Shown here in pieces: positions 1 through 8,178 of a stretch of DNA of 64,000 nucleotides (position 1 is the first letter of the stretch; each line of letters starts with the position of its first letter). Position numbers and translations under genes: made by a program. The DNA is taken from the NCBI RefSeq assembly GCF_963677125.1, contig NZ_OY781882.1, forward strand, positions 4,734,501 through 4,798,500, read 5' to 3'. This stretch comes from an uncultured Desulfobacter sp. Lineage in GTDB: Bacteria > Desulfobacterota > Desulfobacteria > Desulfobacterales > Desulfobacteraceae. The notes below the pieces were generated by a model. It did not search any database, had not been told where the DNA came from, and worked only from the letters and a program-made list of their open reading frames with translations.

Positions 1-255
1 ACTTATGCTGCTAATAGTGCCAACTATGTTGTTCTCCCACACACCCCAGAAGTGGTATTCAGTAGAAATACTGGCGGATGCTGTCCAGTCATCCATAACA
101 TACCCTTCGGTATAAATTACAGTTCCATCTCTATCCGGTTCCATGGGCTGAGTCATCACAGTGTTATCTCCAGAGTGCCAAGTGATAATACCTTCTGCAA
201 AACCTGTGGAGCAACTTAAAATTACAAACAATACTGGCAATAAAATCTTTTTCAT
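1..255 (-). CDS. Secreted protein of unknown function (partial, C-terminus outside window)
   Basis: An open frame runs from an ATG at 255 off the left edge of the window, giving the first 85 residues. The N-terminus (MKKILLPVLFVILSCSTGFA, then EG) is a clear Sec signal peptide: two lysines, a hydrophobic core and a G-F-A cleavage-type end. A cysteine sits inside the core but there is no convincing lipobox. The mature part is rich in Thr, Ser, Trp and acidic residues, as in extracellular beta-rich proteins. A strong ribosome binding site (AAGGAG) lies 6-8 nt upstream of the ATG. I do not recognise a family. The secreted lectin-like gene at 26587 suggests this genome exports several such proteins, but no relationship is shown. 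Confidence 0.8.
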   Translation of the reverse strand, partial: MKKILLPVLFVILSCSTGFAEGIITWHSGDNTVMTQPMEPDRDGTVIYTEGYVMDDWTASASISTEYHFWGVWENNIVGTISSIS

Positions 256-285
256 TTCTTCTCCTTTTGATCATCCTTTAAAGCA

Positions 286-291
286 ATTATA
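286..291 (-). promoter_or_regulatory. Candidate -10 box for the secreted-protein gene at 255
   Basis: On the minus strand TATAAT occurs about 30 nt upstream of the ATG at 255, leaving a short leader that contains the AAGGAG site. There is no good -35 hexamer at 16-18 nt, so this is only a plausible sigma-70 promoter. Confidence 0.3.
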
Positions 292-582
292 AGTCAGAAT
301 TCAGTCTGTTGTTAAATTTAATGCGTACATTTTGCCGGAAACATTTTACAGCTTGGTTCTGCAGACGAAAACGATTACGGTGCTCCCGTGGTTTGAAGGA
401 ATCGAGCACTTCGATATTTCGAATACGTTGCCATTTTCACTATACTTTACGCCAAAAATATGCAGAGAAGTCAATATAAAAGATTATCCATTGAAAGAAT
501 TAATTTTCCTCTAATTATTCCCTAAAAAACACCTATGATTTAGCATTATTGGGCTGGCGTTCGCCTTTGTCAGCCCCCTGGT

Positions 583-619
583 CTAAACGGCCACCGTCTT
601 GCAGACGGTGGCCGTTTAG
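583..619. other. Perfect 17-bp stem-loop
   Basis: Bases 583-599 and 603-619 are exact reverse complements (CTAAACGGCCACCGTCT and its partner), separated by the 3-nt loop TGC. A smaller inverted repeat (GGGCTG at 551-556, CAGCCC at 571-576) precedes it. The T-rich stretch after 620 is weak, so it is not a textbook rho-independent terminator. No gene on the plus strand ends here, and the sulfotransferase gene (minus strand) ends at 951. It could be a terminator for that gene, a processing site or a dispersed palindrome. Confidence 0.6.
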
Positions 620-950
620 TCTCCTGGATTTTGATTTTACAGGGCATTATTTCGATCTGTTATTGAGGGGGGCGATACCTAAAATTGGGGCAGGTTAAAT
701 CCAAGAGGCTGAGTCGAGGACAACTTGTCTGAAAAAGGCAGTTTTTAAGGTGAAGGGCCACAGGAATTTTTCCGTACCTTAAACTGAGATGGATGTCGGT
801 AAGGTGAGTGGGCTTTTCAAACTTGCTTGCTTGATTCACCGACTTCATTCTCGGAGGAGTTTAGGCGTTTCAATTTCACAGAAGGGTGAAGCTTCCTATG
901 ACTTCAATCATTCTTGGCGGACACAAAATGCTATGAATTTTGTTGTCTTT
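620..950. other. Unassigned stretch, no supported gene
   Basis: About 330 bases between the stem-loop at 583-619 and the end of the sulfotransferase gene. Short open frames exist on both strands, but none has a ribosome binding site with a credible protein. The minus-strand frame at 660-848 is rich in Cys, Pro and Arg and resembles translated non-coding DNA. It may be a decayed mobile-element fragment, but I could not recognise a transposase. Confidence 0.4.
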
Positions 951-1808
951 TTATGGTTCATAACGAAGTTCTCGCATCACCTCATGAGCGTCCCTGGTAA
1001 CTTCCTTCCAAATTTCAGGGGTCAGATGATTTTTATAATCGCCTGAAACGCCTTTTCTGAAAAAACTTGTTCGATCCTCGTTGCCTGCTTCTCTACCCTG
1101 GGCAAGTTTGTCAAACCGATTTTGGTCAATCACTCTTGCTACTTCTGCCCGGTCTGTGGGGACGCCAATGAAGGTAAATACAGATGCCATAGTGGGAATT
1201 GCGTCCAAAAGAAGGTCTTCATATCGGACCCAGATTAATTGATTGTCAGCACCTTTGAATTCATGGCTTAAGTTCAGAATGCAGGTGTTCCAGTTTGTGG
1301 CAACGGTTTGGGCCCATGCGGCAAGATCCCCTCCTGATCTTTCATGAAAATTAGTTTCCACCCTTAAATTATGAAACCAGCTTGAAACCGCAATATCTTT
1401 GGGATTTCGTACAATGCAGATGAATTTAGCTTCAGGGAACAGTTTTTTATATAGCCCGGCTTGGTTTATGATTGCATTGTCTTTGGTACCTGCAGCAATA
1501 ACTGGTAGTCTGGATGTTTGGGGTTTTGATAGGGCTTGAGTTACAAGAAACTTGAAACAGTTTAGTACATCATCTTGATTATAGTAAAATATTTCCTTTT
1601 GTTGGGCTGTCTTTTTGTTTGTCTCGTCTAAAAGGTTGTTATAACTCTTGAGGAAGTTTGGTAGCCCATTTAATATTGCAGAGAATTTATCCTCAGGTCG
1701 GCAGAAAATATTTTGATGGGTATTGAGTAGCATTTGCATCCACGTTGTGCCGGATTTGGGAACGCCTGTGATAAAAAAAAAAGAGGGTGGTCTGTTATTC
1801 TGATCCAT
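951..1808 (-). CDS. Sulfotransferase (PAPS-dependent, Sulfotransfer_1 type)
   Basis: A 285-residue protein of the size of cytosolic-type sulfotransferases, which move sulfate from PAPS to hydroxyl or amino groups of carbohydrates, lipids or small molecules. The 5'-phosphosulfate loop is at residues 17-23 (PKSGTTW), and the 3'-phosphate region is seen in RNPKDIAVSSW about residues 135-145. No signal peptide or membrane segment is visible, so it should act in the cytoplasm. It stands alone: the next gene upstream is a methyltransferase 145 bp away on the same strand. The ATG at 1808 has only a weak purine-rich upstream sequence. A run of ten A residues near codon 9-12 (in TTT-rich phenylalanine codons on the minus strand) is a potential slippage site. 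The acceptor substrate cannot be told from sequence. Confidence 0.85.
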   Translation of the reverse strand: MDQNNRPPSFFFITGVPKSGTTWMQMLLNTHQNIFCRPEDKFSAILNGLPNFLKSYNNLLDETNKKTAQQKEIFYYNQDDVLNCFKFLVTQALSKPQTSRLPVIAAGTKDNAIINQAGLYKKLFPEAKFICIVRNPKDIAVSSWFHNLRVETNFHERSGGDLAAWAQTVATNWNTCILNLSHEFKGADNQLIWVRYEDLLLDAIPTMASVFTFIGVPTDRAEVARVIDQNRFDKLAQGREAGNEDRTSFFRKGVSGDYKNHLTPEIWKEVTRDAHEVMRELRYEP

Positions 1809-1953
1809 TACTTACTCGTCGCCTCACATATTTTTTGATACTGTTTTTAGATCTGACGGATTGTCTAAACACTGAATGTCTCTTAATTAGTAAGGAACAA
1901 TGTTTCTGTCAAGAGACAAAAGAGACAACGATTTAAAATTGTAATTTTTTAAC

Positions 1954-2529
1954 TTATTCCTTTGATTTAAACAATACCACATAATTATAAGGGCCGAGTT
2001 CCGCAGCATTTATCTTTTTAAATCCTACGTCAGTGACCAGTTTTTCCGTTTCTTCCTGGGACAGGCGTATATGTTCCGGCGGACCGGGAGGGCCATCCAT
2101 TTTTTTGAATTCGATGACAGCCAGGAATCCCCCGGGTTTAAGAAGATTGAGAACCTGTTTTAAGACAGTCTGGTCAGCGTTCATCTCCTTGAAGTCATGC
2201 AGTACGGTGGCCATCAGGCATATATCCAAGCTATATGCATCGATGTCTATTTCCTTGGTGGCATCCGCCTTGATGGTTGAAATATTGGCTTCATCCCTTT
2301 GCAACGCATCCTCTTCCAACATCCGAAGCCCATCCTCCCAGAGGTCCACGGCATAAACCAGGCCGGTGGGCCCAGTAAGCTGCGATAGAAATAGTGAATA
2401 CAGTCCTTTTCCACAGGCCAGATCCAGAATCACTGATCCCGGTTGAATTGACAGCATCTTTTTCAAAATCTGTGTGTTAATCAGTTCAAAGCTGCTTTTG
2501 CCGGCACCTTTGGGTTTTGTCTGGTCCAT
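1954..2529 (-). CDS. Class I SAM-dependent methyltransferase
   Basis: A 191-residue protein with a Rossmann-type methyltransferase core. Motif I is VILDLACGKGLYSLFL at about residues 33-48 and would hold S-adenosylmethionine. An acidic end of strand 2 (VYAVDLWEDGL) and a post-motif segment LLKPGGFLAVIEF follow as expected for UbiE/Methyltransf_11-like enzymes. No membrane segment is seen. A good ribosome binding site (AAGGAGG) lies 7 nt before the ATG. The N-terminal MDQTKPKGAG is short and polar. Substrate is unknown; similar small enzymes methylate metals, small molecules or quinone-like rings. It may be cotranscribed with the sulfotransferase, but the 145-bp gap makes this unsure. Confidence 0.85.
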   Translation of the reverse strand: MDQTKPKGAGKSSFELINTQILKKMLSIQPGSVILDLACGKGLYSLFLSQLTGPTGLVYAVDLWEDGLRMLEEDALQRDEANISTIKADATKEIDIDAYSLDICLMATVLHDFKEMNADQTVLKQVLNLLKPGGFLAVIEFKKMDGPPGPPEHIRLSQEETEKLVTDVGFKKINAAELGPYNYVVLFKSKE

Positions 2530-2844
2530 AAATTTGCCTCCTTGGGAATTTGTGCTTTGCCTGGTTGTCGGTTTTTAATCCGGAAATAATGATCCCCTGC
2601 GCATTGCGGTCTTTGGTCGTGAAAGAGATTCATCAGGGCCGCATAACTCCGATATTGAATTCACTATATCATTGTTTCCGGTTATTTATCAGGCATATTT
2701 TACCTCAATTTGACTTGCGCGTCTTGTCGTCATTTTTAACCGGGGGATCGTTATCTTTAATATCCCGTTTTTAAACCAGTTCCATGGTGCAAATTTTTTA
2801 ATATTTATGTCTCATCTCCTTTGGTTTATGTGGTTGAGAGTCTG
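2530..2844. other. Intergenic region upstream of the methyltransferase, nothing assigned
   Basis: About 315 bases between the methyltransferase start and the stem-loop after the hsp20 pair. It should hold the methyltransferase promoter, but I found no convincing -35/-10 pair. No supported coding frame is present. Confidence 0.4.
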
Positions 2845-2880
2845 GGATGGCTGCGGCTCACTGTTTTGCCGCAGCCATCC
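2845..2880 (-). terminator. Stem-loop downstream of the hsp20 pair
   Basis: Bases 2845-2857 (GGATGGCTGCGGC) pair perfectly with 2868-2880 across a 10-nt loop. It lies 34 nt after the stop codon of the second hsp20 gene. On the minus strand no U-run follows, so it may stabilise the 3' end or terminate with help rather than act as a classical intrinsic terminator. Confidence 0.5.
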
Positions 2881-2913
2881 TGATTTTTGCGGAGAGAAGA
2901 TGGTCACCTTGCC

Positions 2914-3300
2914 CTAAGCCGCTTTGATTTCGATCTGTCTGGGTTTGGCGGCTTCGGACTTGGGCAGATGAAGGGTGAGGACCCCATCTTTGAGTTTAGC
3001 CGCTACATCTTCTACGTTAATGGTTTGGGGGATGGAAAAACTTCTGACATATTCAACGTCCACAAATTCCTCCCAGTTTGACACCCCCTGGCGATCAAGT
3101 CGGCGAACACCGGAGATGGAGAGCTTGCCGTTTTCAATGTTTACTGTGACATCATCTTTATTGACTCCCGGCATATCTGCAAAGAGCAGGATTTCGTTTT
3201 CATTTTCATAAATGTCCACTGACGGGGTGGCAGTCCTCAGTTCACGGGTTTTCTCAATGGCCTTGCTTTCGGTTTTGGCGATATCTTTTGTGTCGGTCAT
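2914..3300 (-). CDS. Hsp20 / alpha-crystallin small heat-shock protein (second of a pair)
   Basis: A 128-residue small heat-shock protein: an ATP-independent holdase that keeps unfolding cytoplasmic proteins soluble. The alpha-crystallin domain spans about residues 25-115, with the N-terminal strand VDIYENENEILLFADMPGV, and GVLTLHLPKSE as the conserved C-terminal part (the A-x-x-x-G-V-L motif is AAKLKDGVLTL). The C-terminal tail ends QIEIKAA, an I-x-I-like anchoring motif for oligomer assembly. The ribosome binding site AGGAGG is 5 nt from the ATG. It lies 114 nt after the other Hsp20 gene on the same strand and shares the LPKSEAAKPRQI tail with it, so the two are recent paralogues likely cotranscribed. 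Confidence 0.93.
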   Translation of the reverse strand: MTDTKDIAKTESKAIEKTRELRTATPSVDIYENENEILLFADMPGVNKDDVTVNIENGKLSISGVRRLDRQGVSNWEEFVDVEYVRSFSIPQTINVEDVAAKLKDGVLTLHLPKSEAAKPRQIEIKAA

Positions 3301-3414
3301 GATAACCTCCTGTGGGTTTATTTTTTTAGATGCGTTTTTAATCTAAACAGATGTTTCAATTTTCGTTGCGGGCTGAATCAATGTGGAATCTAAGCCAGCC
3401 CACAATTTTTATAT

Positions 3415-3861
3415 TTAGTTAATTGTGATCTGTCTGGGTTTGGCTGCCTCTGATTTGGGCAGAGTCAGGTACAAAACGCCGTCTTTAAGTGTTGCATCAA
3501 CTTTTTCCGCATCAACCTCATCGGGCAGGGTAAAGCTGCGTGAGAACGTGGTGGCAGACCTTTCATTCCTGTGGGCCTTATACCCTTCGGGTGTCTCAAT
3601 AGCGCGTTTCCCGCTGATTTCAAGGTAATTGCCTTGGATTTTAATATTGATGTCATCCTTTGATATGCCGGGAAGTTCTGCCCGGACTTCAAAGTTATCA
3701 CCGTTCTCCATCAGGTTGGTCCTGGGTGAATTGGACCCCAGGGTAAATGCCGGTCCATGCAGGTAAGGTCTGTCCACTTCGTTGAAGAGTCTGTCCATTT
3801 TGGTGCGGAGCAGATCCATGGCCCCAAACATTCTGTCGATTTCATTCATTCTTGCAAACAT
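3415..3861 (-). CDS. Hsp20 / alpha-crystallin small heat-shock protein (first of a pair)
   Basis: A 148-residue small heat-shock protein with a longer N-terminal arm than its neighbour (MFARMNEIDRMFGAMDLL, predicted amphipathic helix that feeds oligomerisation and client binding). The alpha-crystallin domain covers about residues 45-140, with NFEVRAELPGI and the signature DATLKDGVLYLTLPKSE. It ends in QITIN, an I-x-I motif. Upstream, a ribosome binding site (AAGGAG) precedes the ATG at 3861, and a sigma-70-like promoter lies about 75-100 nt further up. The gene is divergent from a tandem ribbon-helix-helix-like protein, which could be a local regulator. No sigma-32-type promoter or CIRCE repeat was recognised. 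Confidence 0.93.
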   Translation of the reverse strand: MFARMNEIDRMFGAMDLLRTKMDRLFNEVDRPYLHGPAFTLGSNSPRTNLMENGDNFEVRAELPGISKDDINIKIQGNYLEISGKRAIETPEGYKAHRNERSATTFSRSFTLPDEVDAEKVDATLKDGVLYLTLPKSEAAKPRQITIN

Positions 3862-3935
3862 AGTTCATACTCCTTTTTATTTGGTTGTTGTTTTATCGGT
3901 TGGCTTGTTTAAATCGGCCTCCCGTTTGTTTGAAA

Positions 3936-3965
3936 ATAAAATATGTATAAATAATTTTCTGTCAA
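3936..3965 (-). promoter_or_regulatory. Candidate sigma-70 promoter of the hsp20 pair
   Basis: Minus-strand TTGACA (3960-3965) and TTTTAT (3936-3941) are 18 nt apart, about 75 nt upstream of the hsp20 ATG. The -35 matches consensus fully; the -10 is moderate. Confidence 0.4.
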
Positions 3966-3994
3966 TATAGTTTTCATTATTTTTTATTAAAAAA

Positions 3995-4023
3995 TTGACA
4001 AAGTAATATCCATCGATTAGTTT
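3995..4023 (+). promoter_or_regulatory. Candidate sigma-70 promoter of the divergent RHH-like gene
   Basis: TTGACA at 3995-4000 is followed after 17 nt by TAGTTT at 4018-4023, about 25 nt before the ATG of the gene at 4049. With the opposing promoter it makes a compact divergent control region of under 100 bp in which one regulator could act on both sides. Confidence 0.4.
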
Positions 4024-4048
4024 TAATAAAAAAGAGGAGGATTAGAAA

Positions 4049-4654
4049 ATGAGCGAATCGAAAATAAAGCCGAATGAGTTCTCCCTGGATGCACTTAAAG
4101 GGATGCAGTCTGTGCGGGCTACGTTTACACTTCCCAGGCATGCCATCAATTTAATCAGCACTGTTGCCAATCAATTGGGTGTAAAACAAAAATCAATATT
4201 TGATCATTTGATTGAGAATAAAGATATAATTGATCAGATTGCAGATGAGGCAAAAGCGTATGAACCTGAAAAAAAGCACCGCAAGCAAAAAACCTTTGTC
4301 TTGAGCCGCAATTGTTTAAGTACCCTGGATACCTTTGCCCGGGAGTACAAACTGCCAAGGGATGTGCTGGTTGAACTCTCCCTCCGGCGGCTCGACCCGG
4401 TGATTGCCCAGGAGAAAGAGCGGCATGAAAACAGAAAAATATTGTTGGCGCAGATGCAGGATTTTAGAAAAGTCGGCAGCCATTTTTTGAAGCGGGCACG
4501 CGACCTGGTCGGCCGGGATGATGAAACGGTTCAAAACCTTGAATCCTTTTTCAGCCAGTATGACAAAACGATGGATGAGCTTGAGGTCATCATTGAAAAA
4601 GGCAAGTCCGTGGAGCAGTTCCCCTCAGCCCGGGAACAGCAGATGTCCGCCTGA
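4049..4654 (+). CDS. Tandem ribbon-helix-helix-like protein with C-terminal coiled coil, unknown function
   Basis: A 201-residue soluble protein I do not recognise as a named family. It contains two similar segments: residues about 25-60 (ATFTLPRHAINLISTVANQ and following) and about 83-115 (KTFVLSRNCLSTLDTFAREY and following). Each is a short beta-strand ending in L-P/S-R, then two helices, the pattern of ribbon-helix-helix DNA-binding units. A charged linker rich in Lys separates them. The remainder (about 120-190) is helical and charged, probably a coiled coil. A strong ribosome binding site (AGAGGAGG) precedes the ATG. It is divergent from the two hsp20 genes, so an autoregulatory role in that intergenic region is an attractive inference. 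An alternative is a plasmid- or phage-type partition accessory protein. Confidence 0.75.
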   Translation: MSESKIKPNEFSLDALKGMQSVRATFTLPRHAINLISTVANQLGVKQKSIFDHLIENKDIIDQIADEAKAYEPEKKHRKQKTFVLSRNCLSTLDTFAREYKLPRDVLVELSLRRLDPVIAQEKERHENRKILLAQMQDFRKVGSHFLKRARDLVGRDDETVQNLESFFSQYDKTMDELEVIIEKGKSVEQFPSAREQQMSA

Positions 4655-4705
4655 CGTTAGAAAAACTAACACTGTATTATTGCGGTTGCAGTGATACATC
4701 GACAT

Positions 4706-6142
4706 CTATCGGATAACCTGGGTGGATGAAATGGTGTTGATTCCGTATTTGTCTATTTTGGCATGCAGCGTAGGCCGGGATATGTCCAAAAGCCGGGCCG
4801 CCTGGGAGCGATTACCGTTTGAGATTTTCAACGCTTCTTCCACGGCCATGGCGCAAATGGTATCTGAAAAAAATTCAAAACTGTGATCATTGGATGGGTG
4901 GGACAGGCAGCTATGGACCCATTGACGGATAGTCTCTTCCTGGTTTGAACCCTGGGAAATTTCTCCCGGGGTTTCCTGTTTTCGGATAATCTGGCTTAGG
5001 TCGCTGACTGACAAGGGGTTACCGCGGTTAAAGATCAGGGCCTTGTGGATCAGGTTGGCAAGTTCTCTGACATTGCCCGGCCATTCGTATGTTTTCAAAA
5101 GGTCCAGGGCCTCTTCCCTGATGCCGGGGTTGTCGATTTTCAGTTCATGGGAGAATCGTTCCAGATAATGGGCGGTCAGGGGTTGGATATCTTCCAGACG
5201 ATCCCTGAGGGGCGGCAGTTCAATGGTGACGACTTTGAGGCGGAAATAGAGATCTTCTCTAAAAAGTCCCTGGGCAATAGCGGCTTTAAGATCTCTGTTG
5301 GTTGCGGCAATGATGCGTACGTCCACAGGTATGGTTTCATCGCCGCCCAGCCGCTCAATGCATCTTTCCTGGAGCAGGCGCAGAATTTTGGCCTGGATGG
5401 AAATGGGCATGTCCCCGATTTCATCCAGGAACACCGTACCGCCGTCCGCCTGCTCAATTTTGCCGATATGCCGTCGCGCCGCACCGGTAAATGCCCCTTT
5501 TTCAAAACCGAATAACTCGCTTTCCAGAAGATTTTCCGGGATGGCCACGCAGTTGATGATGGAAAAGTTTTTATCTGACCGTATACCGTGCTGGTACACG
5601 GCCCTGGACACCAGTTCCTTACCGGTACCCGATTCACCCTGGATCAGCACGGTGGCATCGGTCTGGGCCACACGGCCGATGGTTTTATATACTTTTTGCA
5701 TGCCGGGACTCTGGCCCACAATGGCATCCGGAGAATAGGTCGCAGGTTCGGCATCCACATGCACCGGGGTGCGCATGCAATAGCCTGCATCAATGGCCTG
5801 GGTAATCAGCTTGAGCATTTCAGGAATGTCAAAGGGCTTGAGCAGATAATCAAAGGCGCCGGCCTTGGTGGCTTCAATGGCGGTGTCCGTGGTGCCGAAT
5901 GCCGTGACAATAATGGCCGGCAGGGTGGCATCCAGTTTTTTTATTTCTTTAAATGTTTCAAGTCCGTTCATGCCCGGCAGGCGTACATCCAGAATCACCA
6001 GATCCAGAGGCATTGTTTTGACGATTTCAATACCGGCCTCTCCGGAAGCCGCAGACACCACGTCATAGTCCTCTTCGGTGAGAAGTTTGGAAAAACTGAT
6101 TCTCAGCTGATCGTCGTCGTCAATGATCAGAATCTTTGCCAT
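4706..6142 (-). CDS. NtrC-family sigma-54-dependent response regulator
   Basis: A 478-residue activator with three domains in canonical order. The receiver (about 1-120) begins AKILIIDDDDQ, has the phospho-acceptor in LVILDVRLPGMNG and the conserved lysine in DYLLKPFD. The AAA+ sigma-54 interaction domain (about 140-375) has Walker A GESGTGKE, the sigma-54-contacting GAFTGA loop and Walker B GTVFLDEIGDMP. A Fis-type helix-turn-helix is at the C-terminus (NGNRSQAARLLDISRPTLHAKI). I place the start at ATG 6142, because GGGGAGG lies six bases upstream; longer in-frame starts lack a site. It overlaps the 3' end of the upstream kinase gene by 23 nt, so the pair is translationally linked. It is a good candidate for the activator of the sigma-54-like promoters at 13845 and 25775. 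Confidence 0.96.
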   Translation of the reverse strand: MAKILIIDDDDQLRISFSKLLTEEDYDVVSAASGEAGIEIVKTMPLDLVILDVRLPGMNGLETFKEIKKLDATLPAIIVTAFGTTDTAIEATKAGAFDYLLKPFDIPEMLKLITQAIDAGYCMRTPVHVDAEPATYSPDAIVGQSPGMQKVYKTIGRVAQTDATVLIQGESGTGKELVSRAVYQHGIRSDKNFSIINCVAIPENLLESELFGFEKGAFTGAARRHIGKIEQADGGTVFLDEIGDMPISIQAKILRLLQERCIERLGGDETIPVDVRIIAATNRDLKAAIAQGLFREDLYFRLKVVTIELPPLRDRLEDIQPLTAHYLERFSHELKIDNPGIREEALDLLKTYEWPGNVRELANLIHKALIFNRGNPLSVSDLSQIIRKQETPGEISQGSNQEETIRQWVHSCLSHPSNDHSFEFFSDTICAMAVEEALKISNGNRSQAARLLDISRPTLHAKIDKYGINTISSTQVIR

Positions 6143-7598
6143 GGACATCCTCCCCTGCAGGCAGCGTAATCGTGAAACAGGCTCCCTTGCCCTCCTGGCT
6201 GTCCAGCACCAGGCAACCGCCATGCTCGCTGATAATATTAAAACAGATGCTCAACCCCAACCCTGTTCCGTCGTCTTTTGTGGTGAAAAACGGGTTGAAC
6301 ACTTCGTCCTGGATAGATGCGGGAATACCGGGCCCGGTATCCTGGATTCGTATCACTGCCGTGTCCCTGTCTGTATTGATATTGTCCATGGTTTCGCTGA
6401 TGGTGATCCGGCCACCTTTGTCCATGGCTTCACAGGCATTGATAATAATATTGGCAAGAACCTCTTTGAACTGGCCCGCGTCCAGCAGCACATCGTCCAA
6501 AGGTGCGCTGCGAACGACTTGGACCATTACCCCGTATGATTTTAACCGTTGTTCCAGCAGGCGCAACGTATTATCCACTACTAGGGACGGACTTTGTGCC
6601 TTCATGGTTAATTTTGGCGGTCTGGAAAATTCCAGAAAATTTTCTAGAATTTTATTGATCTGCCCGATTTCTGTTGAAATTACACTGATGTTCTCCTGCT
6701 GGTCCTGGGACAGCTTGGTGGACCGGCCCAGGGAAAACAACCTCATTTTAATGGAGGTTAAAGGATTTCTGATGGAATGAGCGGTCCCTGCGGCAAGTTG
6801 ACCTACCAGGGCCATTTTTTCGGACTGCATCAAAGACTCCCGGCTTCGTACAAGTTCGGCATGGGTCTGTTCGGCATTTTCAATTAAGCCGTGGACACTG
6901 CTTTTCAATGCTGCCAGTTCGTTGCCGGACACCCGGCCTTCGCCTAGATGATCTGCTTCTGCCGCAAGTTTCCGGATGGGTTCCAGGATGTGGCGGGTAA
7001 AAATATAATTGATCAAAAGGCTGAGCAACACCACCGTGACAATGGCCAGAAGGCCGATATAGCGTAAATTTTTGGCATCGGCACGGCTATCTTCCACGGT
7101 AACGTCTATGGCCTTTTTATGTGCAGCTTTAAATTTTTCACAAAGCTCATAAATTCTGAAAAAATTTGCCCTGACTTCACGATGGAGGGCGGCCCCTGCA
7201 CCCGGGTCGCCCTTTTCATATAAGCTCAGCGCCCTGTCCTTGGCCGTAATATACGTGGCGTACACGGATTCAATCCGGCATAGATCCTGCTTTTCCCAAC
7301 TTTCGGTGACCAGAGGCTTGGCCCGGGCCAGCTGGCTTTCGAAATCTTGTTTAAAGTCAGCCAGCTGCCTGAGCCATTCAGGGTTTTTATCCAGAAGATA
7401 ATAGGATAGATACCCTTTCTGGTTGAGCAAAGAGGTTTCAAGGGCCTCGGCGGCCTGATACATGGGAATATGCCTTGCTACAATACCGGTGAACAGATTT
7501 TCCGTTTTATAGGTATACCAGATCATGGCAATGCTGCCCATGACCGTTATTCCTAAAAGTACGGCATTGGCAAGATATACCCGTTGTCTCAGGCTCAT
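6120..7598 (-). CDS. NtrB-like membrane histidine kinase with four-helix-bundle sensor
   Basis: A 492-residue sensor kinase. TM1 is at about 8-28 and TM2 at about 178-200; the roughly 145 residues between them are helical and probably form a four-helix-bundle (4HB_MCP-type) extracytoplasmic sensor. A HAMP-like segment follows (HILEPIRKLAAEADHLG). The HisKA box is AAGTAHSIRNPLTSIK, with the phospho-accepting His, and the ATPase domain has N (NIIINACEA), G1 (DTGPGIP) and G2 (GTGLGLSI) boxes. No PAS domain is evident. I prefer ATG 7598 to the ATG at 7607 because AAGGAG abuts the latter. Its 3' end overlaps the NtrC-type regulator, its probable partner. Confidence 0.95.
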   Translation of the reverse strand: MSLRQRVYLANAVLLGITVMGSIAMIWYTYKTENLFTGIVARHIPMYQAAEALETSLLNQKGYLSYYLLDKNPEWLRQLADFKQDFESQLARAKPLVTESWEKQDLCRIESVYATYITAKDRALSLYEKGDPGAGAALHREVRANFFRIYELCEKFKAAHKKAIDVTVEDSRADAKNLRYIGLLAIVTVVLLSLLINYIFTRHILEPIRKLAAEADHLGEGRVSGNELAALKSSVHGLIENAEQTHAELVRSRESLMQSEKMALVGQLAAGTAHSIRNPLTSIKMRLFSLGRSTKLSQDQQENISVISTEIGQINKILENFLEFSRPPKLTMKAQSPSLVVDNTLRLLEQRLKSYGVMVQVVRSAPLDDVLLDAGQFKEVLANIIINACEAMDKGGRITISETMDNINTDRDTAVIRIQDTGPGIPASIQDEVFNPFFTTKDDGTGLGLSICFNIISEHGGCLVLDSQEGKGACFTITLPAGEDVHGKDSDH

Positions 7599-7694
7599 TA
7601 ATACCATCTCCTTTTCAATAGATTTTCTCAGTTTGGACGGCTCGTTAGAGGCGGTTAGATCATAAAGTAGCCCTTCTGTCGAACCGTTAAAACA

Positions 7695-8135
7695 TTAAAT
7701 ATCGCCGGAGCGCCTCAGCAGCAACCGGGCTTCAGCCTTGCGGATACGTTCTTCCTGTTCGTCTTTCCGCTTCCAGGCATTGGCCAGTTTTTCACTGATA
7801 TCCTCAAAATCAGCCGGCTTCATCAGGTAATCAAAGGCGCCTTCCTTCATGCCTTCCACAGCCGTCTCCGTGGAGCCATGTCCGGTGAGCATGATCACTT
7901 CCACCAGGGGATAACCGGCCTTGATTTTTTTCAAGGTCTCTATGCCGTCCATGCCGGGCATGCGGATATCCAGGATCACTACGTCGATTTCTGTTTTTTC
8001 AAGCAGGTCAAGGGCCTCTTGTCCTGAATAGGCGGTAGATACCTTTTCCCCTTGCCCGGTCAGGCGCAGGGAAAACATCTCTACAAAATCTTTTTCATCA
8101 TCAACGATCAAGATTTTTACCGGTATTTTTACCAT
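7695..8135 (-). CDS. Single-domain response regulator (REC with short helical tail)
   Basis: A 146-residue protein that is one receiver domain (about 5-122) plus a charged helical tail rich in Glu, Lys and Arg. The acidic pair is in KILIVDDEKDF, the phospho-acceptor in DVVILDIRMPGMDG, the switch Thr in VIMLTGHGS and the lysine in DYLMKPAD. With no output domain it must act by protein contact or pass phosphate on, as CheY- or Spo0F-like proteins do. AAGGAG lies 8 nt before the ATG. It sits between a REC-kinase gene and an NtrB-like kinase gene and is one of four receiver-only proteins in this supercluster, all with near-identical receiver motifs. Confidence 0.94.
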   Translation of the reverse strand: MVKIPVKILIVDDEKDFVEMFSLRLTGQGEKVSTAYSGQEALDLLEKTEIDVVILDIRMPGMDGIETLKKIKAGYPLVEVIMLTGHGSTETAVEGMKEGAFDYLMKPADFEDISEKLANAWKRKDEQEERIRKAEARLLLRRSGDI

Positions 8136-8178
8136 GGGTTTTTCTCCTTAAAATATTTATGAAAGCGCGTGTCATTGT

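Noticed and set aside
660..848. Possible small gene or transposase remnant on the minus strand
   Set aside because: No ribosome binding site and no recognisable transposase motif; recorded only as an unassigned stretch.
5045..6169. Several plus-strand open frames opposite the NtrC-like gene
   Set aside because: They are the complement of a strongly conserved coding region, lack ribosome binding sites and show no protein-like features.
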